A stretch of DNA of 64,000 bases, from positions 62,001-126,000 of the forward strand of contig JAEUPP010000049.1 of assembly GCA_016790075.1 (NCBI GenBank), written 5' to 3'. Below, piece by piece: positions 1 through 9,108 of this stretch. Position 1 is the stretch's first letter, and every line of letters begins with the position of its first letter. This DNA is from Rhodanobacteraceae bacterium (GTDB taxonomy: Bacteria > Pseudomonadota > Gammaproteobacteria > Xanthomonadales > Rhodanobacteraceae). The translations under genes were made by a program, and so were the position numbers. Below the pieces are notes generated by a model. The model was not told where the DNA came from and ran no database searches. It was given only the letters and a program-made list of their open reading frames with translations.

Positions 1-826
1 GCGACGAGAGCAGGTCCAGTGCCGCGCGAAACTCGCCAAACTTGGCGGGCGTGCCCGACAGGCTGATCCAGCCAACCCTGTAACCGCAGGCGCGATGCAT
101 CTTGGACAGGCCGCTATAGGTAATGCATGGCGTATCGCCAGCGAGGGGGGCCAGCGGATGGAATTCCGCATCGTCATACAAGATGCCGTCGTAGATCTCA
201 TCCGACAGCAGCAACAGGCGGTGGCGTTCTGCGACTTGCACCAGGGCCTGCAACAGCTCGCGCGGATAAACAGCGCCAGTCGGATTATTCGGGTTGATCA
301 ACACCAGGGCGCGTGTCCGCGGCGTAATCAGCGCTTCGATTTCGTCCGGATCGGGTTGGTGTCCGCGCGAGGCGGGGCAGGAGTAGTAGCGTGCACGACC
401 GCCGTTGAGGACGGTTGCCGCGCTCCACAGCGGATAGTCCGGACTGGGCAGCAGCACCTCTTCGCCACTGTTGAGCAGGGCGCGCAAGGTCAGGTCGATA
501 AGTTCTGAAACGCCGTTGCCGATGAATACGTTGTCCGCATGTGCGGCGACGGCGCCACGTGCTGCTTCACGTGCCGCAATCGCCTGGCGTGCCCCCTGCA
601 GTCCCTGCTGGTGGCAGTAGGCTTCACTGCGATCAAGATGTGTACTGACCGTTTCGCGCAAATGGGAAGGGACTGTGAATCCGAAAAGACCTGGATTGCC
701 GATGTTCAGACGCACGATCTGGCGGCCTTCGGCTTCAAGCTCGCGGGCGCGTCGTGACAGAGCACCGCGAATCTCGTAACGAACATCACCGAGGCGGGAA
801 CTGACGGGTACGGTGCGCTGCGGCAT
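1..826 (-). CDS. alaA: Alanine/valine-type aminotransferase, AlaA-like (3' end outside window)
   Basis: PLP-dependent class I/II aminotransferase, expected to make alanine from pyruvate and glutamate in the cytoplasm. Read on the minus strand from the ATG at 826; 275 codons are present and the C-terminal third lies beyond the left edge. Visible motifs: NIGNPGLFGF near residue 41, GNGVSELI near 103, PSPDYPLW near 128, NPNNPTGAVY near 178, SDEIYDGILYDD near 208, and the Schiff-base lysine in SGLSKMHR (K242). All fit E. coli AlaA, whose lysine is at nearly the same position. It is transcribed away from the adaptor gene that starts at 1234, with about 400 non-coding bases between. The exact amino-acid preference cannot be read from sequence. 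Confidence 0.88.
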   Translation of the reverse strand, partial: MPQRTVPVSSRLGDVRYEIRGALSRRARELEAEGRQIVRLNIGNPGLFGFTVPSHLRETVSTHLDRSEAYCHQQGLQGARQAIAAREAARGAVAAHADNVFIGNGVSELIDLTLRALLNSGEEVLLPSPDYPLWSAATVLNGGRARYYSCPASRGHQPDPDEIEALITPRTRALVLINPNNPTGAVYPRELLQALVQVAERHRLLLLSDEIYDGILYDDAEFHPLAPLAGDTPCITYSGLSKMHRACGYRVGWISLSGTPAKFGEFRAALDLLSS

Positions 827-1174
827 TGCAGTAAGTCCTGATGGAGTCGCCGAATCCTAGCGGCTGGCGAGCGAATGTCCAAACAACAGTCCTTCACGCG
901 GGGCTCGCAGCAGGCTTCGGGCGGCGTTGCCTGGGGCGGCGCTCTCATGCACGGGCCAGTACCAGGTCAGAACACGCAACCTTTAAGCCCGATCCGGCAT
1001 CAGAAGTGCCTGCCTGTCCCGAAACGTGCGAAAGGCCACACGAGACGGCCTCTTACCGGGTGTGTCCAGGTTATGCAGGTTGTCTGAGACTGCCCGTGGC
1101 ATTCAGCAGTCAAGCCGGAAGTCATGGTTTCTTCTGGCAGTCGTGGCCGGCAATCTCGACTCGCTACGATCTGC
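827..1174. other. Intergenic region between divergent genes
   Basis: About 350 bases upstream of the leftward alaA-like gene. Short open frames on both strands lack ribosome binding sites and recognisable protein sequence. I see no tRNA, riboswitch or repeat here. The recognisable control elements lie just to the right (1175-1214). Confidence 0.5.
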
Positions 1175-1204
1175 TTGACCATCTGTAATCTGGTGTTGTA
1201 GTCT
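1175..1204 (+). promoter_or_regulatory. Candidate promoter of the adaptor gene at 1234
   Basis: A TTGACC -35 box (1175-1180) lies 18 bases before a weak -10 box TAGTCT (1199-1204), giving a predicted start near 1211 and a leader of about 23 bases. The -10 box lies inside the palindrome at 1193-1214, so a bound repressor would block RNA polymerase. The -35 is strong and the -10 poor, which is common for regulated promoters. This is inference from sequence only. Confidence 0.45.
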
Positions 1205-1214
1205 ACTACAACAC
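1193..1214. promoter_or_regulatory. Perfect 22-base palindromic operator candidate
   Basis: The arm GTGTTGTAGT is followed by CT and then the exact reverse complement of the arm: ten paired bases on each side with a 2-base centre. It overlaps the predicted -10 box and start site of the adaptor gene, the classic place for a TetR-, MarR- or BlaI-type dimeric repressor. No regulator gene is adjacent, so the binding protein is unknown. Confidence 0.6.
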
Positions 1215-1233
1215 TATCTCAATAGAGATCGCC

Positions 1234-2337
1234 ATGAAGACGCCTGCTCTCGCTTCCTTTCTGTTGCTGTCGGCCACCTGTGCAGCGCTGTTGCTAAGTG
1301 GCTGCGCCAGCGAGGCTCAGTCGACCGTTGCTAGCCAGGAGGCCAAGGCCGAAAAACCCAAGGCCGAGGTGATCCCGGTTGAGGTCGCTATGGTCACCCA
1401 GGGCGACATCACCGCACGTTATGCGGGCACGGCGACGCTAGAGGCCGAGCGCGAGGCCAAGGTCGTGAGCGAGATAGGCGGCGTGGTGCTTTCGCTAGAA
1501 GCCGAAGAAGGCCAGTTCGTGCGCAGGGGCCAGGTACTTGCGAAGCTCGACGCGGAACGCCAAGCGGTGCTGCTGCGACAGGCCGAGACTGAACTGGAGC
1601 GACTGAAGCACCAGGATGCGCGCAACGAAAGCCTGTTCAAGCGCCAGCTGATCGCACGAAATATGTATGAGCAGAACAAGTCTGACGTGGCCACACGCAA
1701 GGCGGAAGTCGACCTCGCTCGCCTTGGCCTGTCCAAGTGCGCAGTAGTCGCACCGTTCGACGGCGTCGTGACGCGGCGCTGGGTGAAGCAGGGCCAGCTG
1801 TTGAAGGTCAACGAGGTCGCGTTCGAGGTGGCAGATTTCCGTGAGCTCAAGGCGCGTCTGCGGGTACCTGAACGGGCAAGTGCTGCGCTTAAGTCCGGCC
1901 AGACTGTGAACTACGAGGCTGACGCACTGCCGGGCGAGCGTTTTCTGGCTGAGGTGGAGCGCGTGAGTCCGGTCGTTGACGCGGCCAGTGGCACTGTCGA
2001 TATCGTCGTCGCCGTCGACAACAGCACGGGCAAGCTGCGACCGGGGCTGTTCTCACGCCTCGACATTGCTTACGACACCGTCGCTGCCGCCATCCTTGTT
2101 CCCAAGACAGCTCTGTTGACCGGCGATCGCGAGAACAGCGTGTTCATCGTGCGAGAGAACAAGGCGCAGCGCGTTGCGATAAAGCTTGGCTACGAGTCCG
2201 GCAATAGCGTTCAGGTTCTGCAGGGCCTGAGCCCCGGCACGGATGTCGTCGTCGCTGGCCAGGCTGCGTTGATCGAAGGCAGCGAAGTACAGCCACTACG
2301 CGCCGAAGACAAGGTCAACACGGTGGCCAAGCGCTGA
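1234..2337 (+). CDS. Orphan RND efflux periplasmic adaptor lipoprotein (MFP/HlyD-like)
   Basis: 367 residues. A lipoprotein signal with lipobox LLSGC places the mature N-terminal cysteine near residue 24. The body follows the membrane fusion protein plan: a lipoyl/barrel-sandwich half (GVVLSLEAEEGQFVRRGQVLAKLD), an alpha-hairpin rich in Glu, Arg and Leu, the second lipoyl half (APFDGVVTRRWVKQGQL), a beta-barrel and a membrane-proximal domain. Such adaptors bridge an inner-membrane RND pump and an outer-membrane TolC-like channel. An RND pump gene normally follows, but here the next gene is rsgA, so pump and channel must be encoded elsewhere or are lost. The perfect palindrome over its promoter implies repressor control, perhaps by a toxic substrate. 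The family assignment is firm; the partner is unknown. Confidence 0.85.
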   Translation: MKTPALASFLLLSATCAALLLSGCASEAQSTVASQEAKAEKPKAEVIPVEVAMVTQGDITARYAGTATLEAEREAKVVSEIGGVVLSLEAEEGQFVRRGQVLAKLDAERQAVLLRQAETELERLKHQDARNESLFKRQLIARNMYEQNKSDVATRKAEVDLARLGLSKCAVVAPFDGVVTRRWVKQGQLLKVNEVAFEVADFRELKARLRVPERASAALKSGQTVNYEADALPGERFLAEVERVSPVVDAASGTVDIVVAVDNSTGKLRPGLFSRLDIAYDTVAAAILVPKTALLTGDRENSVFIVRENKAQRVAIKLGYESGNSVQVLQGLSPGTDVVVAGQAALIEGSEVQPLRAEDKVNTVAKR

Positions 2338-2397
2338 ATTGTGGGTCTCAACATTCCGTCCGCAGCCCGCTGTTCGAGCTGCGGTTAGAATCGGCGC

Positions 2398-3477
2398 ATG
2401 CTGACCTCCGAAACTCGCGCGCGCCTGACCTCGATAGGCTGGAGCGACGCCATTGTGCTGCCCAGCGACATGCCGGCCGATCAGGTGCCGGCGCGCGTCA
2501 TCATCCAGCATCGCAATGGCTATGTGGTACACGATGGAACTGGCGAATTCACAGTGCAGCCAGCGCCACGTTTCCTCAAACGTGGCCTCGACCCGACTGA
2601 GCGTCCTGCCGTCGGGGACTTTGTACTGCTCAAGCCTGGCAGGCCGGCGCAGATCGAAACCATACTGCCGCGGCATGCGACCCTGTCGCGTGCTGCGGCT
2701 GGCGAACGCTATCAGCGCCAACTTATCGCCACGAATGTTGATAGCGTACTCGTGCTCATGGGGTTGGACGGTGATTTCAATCCGCGCCGCCTTGAGCGAT
2801 ATCTCGCGCTGATTCAGTCCTCCGGCGCCACCTGTGTCGTCGCGCTGACCAAGGCTGACCAGCACGATGACTTGGAAACGCTGCTGGTTGAGGTAGCCGA
2901 TGTCCTGCCGCCCGATATCATCGTGCATGCGATCAACGCCAAGGACGTGCAAAGCGTGTCCGTATTGCATCCTTACCTTGCTGTCGGGCGCACCGCTGTC
3001 GTCGTGGGCTCTTCCGGAGTCGGCAAGTCGACGCTGACAAATACCCTGCTTGGCCAGCAGCGCCAGGCGACCAAGGCTGTGCGCGAACACGATAGTCGTG
3101 GTCGGCATACGACCACGTTCCGCGCACTGATTCCGCTGCCGCAGGGCGGCTGCCTCATTGACACGCCTGGCATGCGTGAACTCAAGCTCACTGGCGAGGA
3201 AGACCTTCAGGTCGGGCAATTTGCGGACATTGACAGTCTTTCCATGCGGTGTCGGTTTGGTGATTGTGCGCATCAGTCCGAACCGGGCTGCGCTGTTCGT
3301 AGCGCGCTCGATAGCGGAGAGCTTGATCCCGATCGCTGGGCCAGCTATCAGAAATTGCGCGACGAACTGCAGGCGCAGGCGAGCAGCCTGGAAGCACAAC
3401 TCAAGCGCAAGGGCCAGACGAAGATCCTGGACAAGGCGTTAGGCAAGCGGCTACAGGAGAAATACGGACATCGCTGA
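2398..3477 (+). CDS. rsgA: Ribosome small subunit-dependent GTPase A
   Basis: 359 residues; a late 30S-subunit assembly GTPase of the RsgA/YjeQ/EngC family. It shows the family's circularly permuted GTPase motifs: G4 (TKAD, near residue 158) comes before G1/Walker A (GSSGVGKST, residues 204-212), and G3 (DTPG) follows. An N-terminal OB-fold region precedes the GTPase domain. The C-terminal zinc-binding region has cysteines in CRFGDCAHQSEPGC, and a charged helix follows. Length and order match E. coli RsgA (350 residues). It stands alone between the adaptor gene and the DUF3052 gene, with which it converges. Confidence 0.95.
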   Translation: MLTSETRARLTSIGWSDAIVLPSDMPADQVPARVIIQHRNGYVVHDGTGEFTVQPAPRFLKRGLDPTERPAVGDFVLLKPGRPAQIETILPRHATLSRAAAGERYQRQLIATNVDSVLVLMGLDGDFNPRRLERYLALIQSSGATCVVALTKADQHDDLETLLVEVADVLPPDIIVHAINAKDVQSVSVLHPYLAVGRTAVVVGSSGVGKSTLTNTLLGQQRQATKAVREHDSRGRHTTTFRALIPLPQGGCLIDTPGMRELKLTGEEDLQVGQFADIDSLSMRCRFGDCAHQSEPGCAVRSALDSGELDPDRWASYQKLRDELQAQASSLEAQLKRKGQTKILDKALGKRLQEKYGHR

Positions 3478-3585
3478 CCGTTGAGTGGCCAGGGTGTAGT
3501 CGCTGCGAAATCAACGGGTCCGTTTGCGCAATCCCTGTACAAATCGCTTCTTGTGGCGGTCTTGCTGATTCGCAACCTGCTGGTA

Positions 3586-4014
3586 TCAGCGCTTGCCGGC
3601 GCGAAGTTCCACACGGCGGACCAATTTCAGTCCGCTCCAGATAGCGTCGATCGCGCAGACTTTGACGTCAACCAGGCCTAACGGCAGCGCAAGTTCACGG
3701 ACGCTGTCCTCGGTGAGGTCAGTCACGATTCGGGATGCCTTTTTCGGCCATGAAATCCACAACATGCCGCGGTCTTCCAAGTGTGGGCTCAGTGTGTCCA
3801 GTGCGACGGCGAGCTCCGCGCGCGAACGCACGAAGGCATGCCCGAAATCAAAAGCGCCAACGCGCTTGAGCACTCGGCACGAGTCGAGATCGAAATCGAT
3901 CATCGCCGCGTAATCATCGGGCTCCCCATGGAGCGTGATGCGTAAACCCGCCACAAGACCGAGTTTCTTCGCCAGCGGTGTGCCGGAATAGCCGGCGCCT
4001 GTGCGAGTTGACAC
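3586..4014 (-). CDS. DUF3052 family protein
   Basis: 142 residues, with the N-terminal YSGTPLAKKLG stretch typical of small DUF3052 proteins and a later LWISWPKK segment. No catalytic motif, signal peptide or membrane segment is visible, so it is probably a soluble cytoplasmic protein of unknown role. It converges with rsgA on the left and is divergent from the ABC-exporter adaptor on the right; about 140 bases between the divergent genes must hold both promoters. The start at 4014 (MSTRTGAGYSG) fits the family. Function is unknown. Confidence 0.78.
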   Translation of the reverse strand: MSTRTGAGYSGTPLAKKLGLVAGLRITLHGEPDDYAAMIDFDLDSCRVLKRVGAFDFGHAFVRSRAELAVALDTLSPHLEDRGMLWISWPKKASRIVTDLTEDSVRELALPLGLVDVKVCAIDAIWSGLKLVRRVELRAGKR

Positions 4015-4151
4015 CTGTCACCTCCAATTGCTGATCGGTAGCCCTACAGTCGTCGAGGCTGTCACGGCAGTCTATGGCACACTTCGCCGTTGCAGCGAGC
4101 GGGCGCAGTCCCGTTATCGCCGCACTCGACCTTAATGCACTGGGTGGAACC

Positions 4152-5384
4152 GTGGACAACGCAGAAATGCTCAATCAGCTACGCATTGATCGTAGCGCGC
4201 CGCCGGAAGCACCTGGCAAGGGGCGCTGGATCGGTATCGGACTCGCCCTCGTCGTTGCTGGCGCGGCGGGTGGATGGTTCGCGCTGGGGCGCGGGTCGAC
4301 CTGGGTTGTTGCCACCGCGGTTGCGCAGCCGATCACGCCGGCGGTAGCCGCCGGATCTTCCGTACTTGATGCAAGCGGCTATGTAACGGCACGGCGTCAG
4401 GCCACGGTATCGGCCAAAGTCACCGGCCGTGTTGCTGAGGTGCGTATCGAGGAAGGTCAATACGTAGAGGAGGGTGAAGTGCTCGCGCGGCTCGATCCGG
4501 TCGATGCGCAAGCGCAGCTCAATCAGTCTCAGGCACAGCTTGATGCGGCGCGTGCGCAGCTTGCCGAACACAAGGTCCAGCTTGTTCGTGCCGAGCGCGA
4601 CCTCAAGCGGCAGCAGGATCTCGTTGCACGCAAACTCACTAGCCGCCAGCTCAGCGAGAATGCGGCAACTGAAGTCGCCGCACTCAAGGCGCGCATCGCG
4701 GCACAGGAGCGCCAGATCGGGGTCGCACAAAGCGGCGTGGAGCTGGCGCAGGTCTATCTCGACAACACCGTGGTCAAGGCGCCGTTCGCGGGCGTGGTCA
4801 CGGTCAAGGCTGCACAGCCTGGCGAGATCGTGTCGCCCATGTCGGCGGGTGGCGGGTTCACACGTACCGGCATCGGCACCATCGTTGACATGAATTCGCT
4901 GGAGATTGAGGTCGATGTGAACGAGTCCTACATCGGCCGCGTGCAGGCAGGGCAGCCCGTCGAAAGCACATTGAATGCCTATTCCGACTGGAAGATCCCG
5001 GGCAAGGTAATTGCGATTGTCCCGACCGCTGATCGCGGCAAGGCTACAGTCAAGGTGCGTATCGGCATGGATGTCAAAGATCAGCGCATTGTGCCGGACA
5101 TGGGTGCGCGCGTTGCATTTCTCGGCGAAAACAAACCCCGCGGCGAAGCGCCCAAGCCATTGCCGGGAGTGCTCGTTCCCAGCGAAGCAATCAAGAACGT
5201 GGGCGATGTGTCGCTTGCCTATGTCATCAAGGACGGTCGCCTCGAAGAACGCAAACTAACGCTGGGACAGGCGATGTCGAGTTCGCGCCAGGTTCTCAGC
5301 GGTCTGTCAGCCGGCGAGCGAGTTGCGCTTGCGCCACCCGATGGGATGAAGACCGGCGACAAGGTCGAGGCCAAGGTGCAGTGA
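4152..5384 (+). CDS. ABC-exporter periplasmic adaptor (MacA/HlyD-like)
   Basis: 410 residues from a GTG start (VDNAEMLNQLRIDR); an upstream in-frame ATG at 4074 and an internal ATG at 4167 are alternatives. I prefer GTG because the sequence before it does not look like protein. One N-terminal membrane segment (IGIGLALVVAGAAGGWFALG) anchors it. Then come a lipoyl half (ATVSAKVTGRVAEVRIEEGQYV), a long coiled-coil hairpin rich in Gln, Ala and Leu, the second lipoyl half (VVKAPFAGVVTVKAAQPGEIV) and beta domains. This is the MacA-like adaptor plan. With the ATPase and two FtsX-type permeases downstream it should form a MacAB-like inner-membrane exporter that works with an outer-membrane channel encoded elsewhere. 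Confidence 0.85.
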   Translation: MDNAEMLNQLRIDRSAPPEAPGKGRWIGIGLALVVAGAAGGWFALGRGSTWVVATAVAQPITPAVAAGSSVLDASGYVTARRQATVSAKVTGRVAEVRIEEGQYVEEGEVLARLDPVDAQAQLNQSQAQLDAARAQLAEHKVQLVRAERDLKRQQDLVARKLTSRQLSENAATEVAALKARIAAQERQIGVAQSGVELAQVYLDNTVVKAPFAGVVTVKAAQPGEIVSPMSAGGGFTRTGIGTIVDMNSLEIEVDVNESYIGRVQAGQPVESTLNAYSDWKIPGKVIAIVPTADRGKATVKVRIGMDVKDQRIVPDMGARVAFLGENKPRGEAPKPLPGVLVPSEAIKNVGDVSLAYVIKDGRLEERKLTLGQAMSSSRQVLSGLSAGERVALAPPDGMKTGDKVEAKVQ

Positions 5385-5540
5385 GGTGTCCAGGAGCGCT
5401 TAGCTGGTGTTTGCAAATGCGGTACAACGTCGATCGGTCGGAATCACTCACGCACCGGTCAATGGCGGCCGAATCCTTACACAGAGTGGGCTTCAGACCA
5501 TCGTAAACAGCAGCTCCACAGATTGGTCGTCTGAATTTAC

Positions 5541-5609
5541 TGACCGGTACCGATACTCGTATCGCCAATTTTCAATTAATTTTTCCAATTTATTTCTCCG
5601 GAGCAATCC
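5541..5609 (+). promoter_or_regulatory. AT-rich leader with small palindrome before the ABC ATPase gene
   Basis: A 225-base gap separates adaptor and ATPase genes. It ends in a very A/T-rich stretch and contains the palindrome CGATAC-TC-GTATCG (5551-5564). A good Shine-Dalgarno (CTCCGGAG, near 5592) precedes the ATPase start at 5610. The gap and composition suggest an internal promoter or operator, but I cannot define -35 and -10 boxes with confidence. Confidence 0.3.
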
Positions 5610-6296
5610 ATGAGTACTCTCATCAGCATCCGTGACCTAACCAAGAGCTACGAGCGCGGCAAGCAAAAAGTGGAAGTGCTGCATGGGTTGACGTTCGATA
5701 TTCCCAAGGGGGATTTCGTCGCACTGATGGGGCCGTCGGGTTCAGGCAAGACCACGCTGCTGAACCTGATTGGCGGCCTGGACCAGCCGACCGCGGGAGA
5801 ATTGAGCATCGACGGCAAGCGAATCGACAAATTCAGCAGCGCCGAGCTCACCAAGTGGCGGGCGTCGAATGTCGGCTTCGTGTTCCAGTTCTACAACCTT
5901 ATGCCGGTGTTGACTGCTGAGGGAAACGTCGAGCTGCCGCTGCTGCTGACCAGGCTGTCGGCGGCGCAGCGCAAGAAGAATGTGGCAGTAGCACTGCAGG
6001 TCGTCGGCCTCGGCGATCGCGCCAAGCACAAGCCGCGGGAACTTTCCGGCGGGCAGGAGCAGCGTGTCGCGATCGCGCGCGCGATCGTGTCCGATCCGGA
6101 ACTGTTGGTTTGCGACGAACCGACTGGTGATCTCGACCGCAAGACCGCTGACGAAATCCTGACTCTGCTGCAGACGTTGAATCGCGAGCACGGCAAAACC
6201 ATCGTCATGGTCACGCACGACCCGCGTGCAGCGGAATACGCCAAGCGCACCTTGCATCTGGACAAGGGACGGCTAGTCGAGCAGGCAGCGCACTGA
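5610..6296 (+). CDS. ABC transporter ATP-binding protein (MacB/LolD type)
   Basis: 228 residues. Walker [10 protein letters not shown] near residue 41, Q-loop [10 protein letters not shown], signature LSGGQEQ, Walker [13 protein letters not shown], and the H-loop in VMVTHD are all intact. The family energises FtsX-type permeases that move lipoproteins, peptides or drugs without the substrate crossing like a classic solute. It lies 19 bases before the first permease gene and follows the adaptor, so it is part of a four-gene exporter. The signature reads LSGGQEQRV, where LSGGQQQRV is more usual; this is a mild change. Confidence 0.93.
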   Translation: MSTLISIRDLTKSYERGKQKVEVLHGLTFDIPKGDFVALMGPSGSGKTTLLNLIGGLDQPTAGELSIDGKRIDKFSSAELTKWRASNVGFVFQFYNLMPVLTAEGNVELPLLLTRLSAAQRKKNVAVALQVVGLGDRAKHKPRELSGGQEQRVAIARAIVSDPELLVCDEPTGDLDRKTADEILTLLQTLNREHGKTIVMVTHDPRAAEYAKRTLHLDKGRLVEQAAH

Positions 6297-6315
6297 GTGC
6301 AACGGAATCCAACCC

Positions 6316-7473
6316 ATGACCAAGACCGGTTTCGTCATTGCGAACCTGTTTCGCAAAAAGACCCGCGTTGTGCTCACGCTGCTCTCGGTGATCATGGCGT
6401 TCCTGTTGTTCGGCCTGTTGCAGGCCGTCAACGTATTGTTCAATGCAGGCGCGGATTTCGTCGGCGCAACGCGTCTGGTGACGCAGTCGCGCGTGTCTTT
6501 CACCCAACCGCTGCCGTTGCGGCAACTGCCTGAGCTTGAGGCTGTTCCCGGGGTCGAGTCGGTGATGCATCAGCAATGGTTTGGTGGCGTCTGGCAGGAG
6601 AATACGCAGTTGATTGCGTTCGCTGTCGACCCCGAGCGCCTGCACAAGGTCTATCCCGAGTGGATTATGTCGGATGCGGAGTGGAAGGCATTTGCGAACA
6701 CGCGCACCGGTATGATCGCTGGCCGTCAGGTTGCCAATCAGTACGGCTGGAAGGTTGGCCAGAAGCTGCCGATCAAGTCAAACATCTTTCCGCAGAAAAA
6801 CGGCAGCAAGGCCTGGGAGTTTGATCTTGTCGGTATCTACGACGGCAAGGATGAGCAATGGCAGCGTCAAGCCAGCCAGGTCTTCATCAATTTCTCCTAC
6901 TTTGACGAAGCCAACCAGTTCGGCAGTGGCCGCGCCGGTATCTACGTGCTCAAGCTGAGCGATCCCGACAAAGCCAAGGATGTCGCGCTTGCCATCGACG
7001 GCAAGTACGAGAATTCCGCCGAAGAGACCAAGACCCAGACCGAAAAAGACTGGAACACGGGTTTCGCCAAACAGATAGGCGATATTGGCATGTTGGTGCG
7101 TTGGATACTTTTTGCGGTGTTCTTTACATTGCTGCTTGTGGTCGGCAACACCATGGCGCAGAGCGTGCGGGAACGCATCCCCGAGCTTGCGGTACTCAAG
7201 ACGATAGGTTTCTCCGACCGATCGGTGCTCGGATTCGTGCTGGCGGAATCGCTGCTTGTCGTCGGCGTGGGTGGCCTGATCGGGTTAGGCACTGCGACGT
7301 TGCTTGGCATTGCCGTGCAGCGCAATGCAGGTGCGGTACTGCCTATCAGCGTTGATTGGCGGGTCTGGTCAGCTGGTCTTGTTGCGATGGTTCTGGTCGG
7401 AATACTGGTCGGTCTGCTGCCTGCGCTGCGTGCCCAGCGTCTGAAGATCGTCGACGCATTGGCCGGACGCTGA
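6316..7473 (+). CDS. ABC transporter permease, FtsX/MacB type (first)
   Basis: 385 residues. Plan: one N-terminal membrane segment (near residues 15-37), a periplasmic MacB-like domain of about 220 residues, and three C-terminal membrane segments (from [18 protein letters not shown] onward) with the FtsX cytoplasmic loop ([16 protein letters not shown]). It ends in the usual way ([18 protein letters not shown]). The next permease starts 12 bases later. The two permeases probably form a heterodimer energised by two copies of the ATPase encoded just upstream. Confidence 0.88.
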   Translation: MTKTGFVIANLFRKKTRVVLTLLSVIMAFLLFGLLQAVNVLFNAGADFVGATRLVTQSRVSFTQPLPLRQLPELEAVPGVESVMHQQWFGGVWQENTQLIAFAVDPERLHKVYPEWIMSDAEWKAFANTRTGMIAGRQVANQYGWKVGQKLPIKSNIFPQKNGSKAWEFDLVGIYDGKDEQWQRQASQVFINFSYFDEANQFGSGRAGIYVLKLSDPDKAKDVALAIDGKYENSAEETKTQTEKDWNTGFAKQIGDIGMLVRWILFAVFFTLLLVVGNTMAQSVRERIPELAVLKTIGFSDRSVLGFVLAESLLVVGVGGLIGLGTATLLGIAVQRNAGAVLPISVDWRVWSAGLVAMVLVGILVGLLPALRAQRLKIVDALAGR

Positions 7474-7484
7474 GGAATCTGAAT

Positions 7485-8990
7485 ATGAGCCAGACTCTTG
7501 CTATCACTGCCATCAATCTGAAAAGTGTTCCCGAGCGCTGGGGGCCGTCCCTCGTCATCGTCATCGGGTTAGCTGGCGTGGTCGCGGTGTTCACCGCGTT
7601 ACTCGCCATGGCCGAGGGTTTTTCATCGGCGCTGCAGGCTAGCGGGCGCGCCGATGCCGCGATCGTCATGCGCGGCGGTTCCAGCGCCGAGTTGAATTCC
7701 GGTTTCGGCCGCGAATCCGCTGACCTCATCAAAGGAGGCCAGGGCATCAAACTGGGTGCCGATGGCAAGCCTGAAGCGGCGGCAGAGCTAGTCATCATTA
7801 CCGAGTTGCTGAAGAAAGGCGAAACCCAGGCAGGGTCGAACATGACCTTGCGCGGCGTCGAACCTGCCTCGTTCACGCTGCGGCCCAAGCTCAAAATTGT
7901 CGAGGGACGTATGTTCCAGACCGGCTTGCGCGAGCTCATCGTCGGTCGTGGTGTGCAGCGTCAATACGCTGGGGTAGAAATCGGTAAGACGCTGCGCATG
8001 CGTGGTTCGGAGTGGACGGTGGTCGGTGTTTTTGAGGCGGGCGATGCCACCGACAGCGAACTGTGGACCGATGCGGAAATCGCCCAGTCCACTTTCAATC
8101 GCAGCGGTTATTCGTCGGTGCTGGCGGCGCTTGACGGAACGGATGCGATCGATAAGTTCAAGGCAAGCCTGGCCGCAGATCCACGCCTGAATGTCGAAGT
8201 GCAGTCGCAGCAGGCCTATTTCAGCAGCCAGACCAGGCAGTTCCGCACGATGATCCGGATATTGGCAGGTGTTGTGACCATCATCATGGGACTGGGGGCA
8301 ATCTTTGCCGCACTGAACACCATGTATGCGGCGGTCTCCGCGCGCTCACGCGAAATCGCCACGCTGCGCGCGCTTGGTTTCGGCGCAATGCCCGTGACTG
8401 TATCGGTGCTCGTCGAGGCGCTGTTCCTGGCCCTGATTGGTGGAATCATCGGCGCACTGCTCGCCTACGTGCTTTTCAACAACGTTTCGCTATCGACCCT
8501 GGGCGCCAACTTCACGCAGGTCGTATTCAGTTTTAGTGTTACCCCGGCGCTGGTCCTGCGCGGATTGGTGATCGCACTGCTGATCGGTTTCATCGGTGCG
8601 CTGGTGCCGGCTTTCCAGTCGGCGTATTCGTACCTGAAGACCTGGGCAATCGTTGCCGTGCCATTGACTGCAGCGCTGGTTGCCTTGGTCGGCATCGTCG
8701 CTGGAGCGAGTATCTCCAGCTCACTGATGGCGGCCGCGGTTGCGGCGGTAGTCACGGCGGTCCAGAGCGCCATCTGGTACTTTCTTGCGCGGAGCCTGCT
8801 CAATTGGGCGTTGCGCCGGCAGTCCGGCACTCCGTTTGCTGCAAAGCTCGGCATTACGCTGTTGACCTTGCTCATAGGTCTTGGACTGTTCGGCCCGGTA
8901 TTGATGTTCGCGCTGTTCAGGGTAGTTTGGAGCAGCACGCAGCGCAGCTTGTCGCGTGATCCCTTGCTCGAACTGACCAAGGTGCTCTAG
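7485..8990 (+). CDS. ABC transporter permease, FtsX/MacB type (second, with C-terminal membrane extension)
   Basis: 501 residues from ATG 7485 (MSQTLAITAINLK); an open frame continues upstream inside the previous gene but has no start signal. It has the N-terminal membrane segment, a periplasmic domain, and the FtsX module with loop SREIATLRALGFG. Where such permeases usually stop (LVPAFQSA, about residue 378) this one continues for about 120 residues with three more hydrophobic segments and a new end (SLSRDPLLELTKVL). Its partner permease lacks this tail. The tail may modify coupling or substrate specificity; it is not a known domain to me. Confidence 0.85.
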   Translation: MSQTLAITAINLKSVPERWGPSLVIVIGLAGVVAVFTALLAMAEGFSSALQASGRADAAIVMRGGSSAELNSGFGRESADLIKGGQGIKLGADGKPEAAAELVIITELLKKGETQAGSNMTLRGVEPASFTLRPKLKIVEGRMFQTGLRELIVGRGVQRQYAGVEIGKTLRMRGSEWTVVGVFEAGDATDSELWTDAEIAQSTFNRSGYSSVLAALDGTDAIDKFKASLAADPRLNVEVQSQQAYFSSQTRQFRTMIRILAGVVTIIMGLGAIFAALNTMYAAVSARSREIATLRALGFGAMPVTVSVLVEALFLALIGGIIGALLAYVLFNNVSLSTLGANFTQVVFSFSVTPALVLRGLVIALLIGFIGALVPAFQSAYSYLKTWAIVAVPLTAALVALVGIVAGASISSSLMAAAVAAVVTAVQSAIWYFLARSLLNWALRRQSGTPFAAKLGITLLTLLIGLGLFGPVLMFALFRVVWSSTQRSLSRDPLLELTKVL

Positions 8991-9108
8991 CGGACAAACC
9001 TGCCCCACAGCGCGGCAGCGACTGCGGGGAATGGTGCGGCGCAAACACCGCGCTCCGTCGTTTCATGCCTCTGCAACGCCGGTTGCGAGTCACATCGCTA
9101 CCGGCGTT

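Noticed and set aside
2296-3399. 367-residue open frame antisense to rsgA
   Set aside because: rsgA motifs are complete on the plus strand; the minus frame has no family features.
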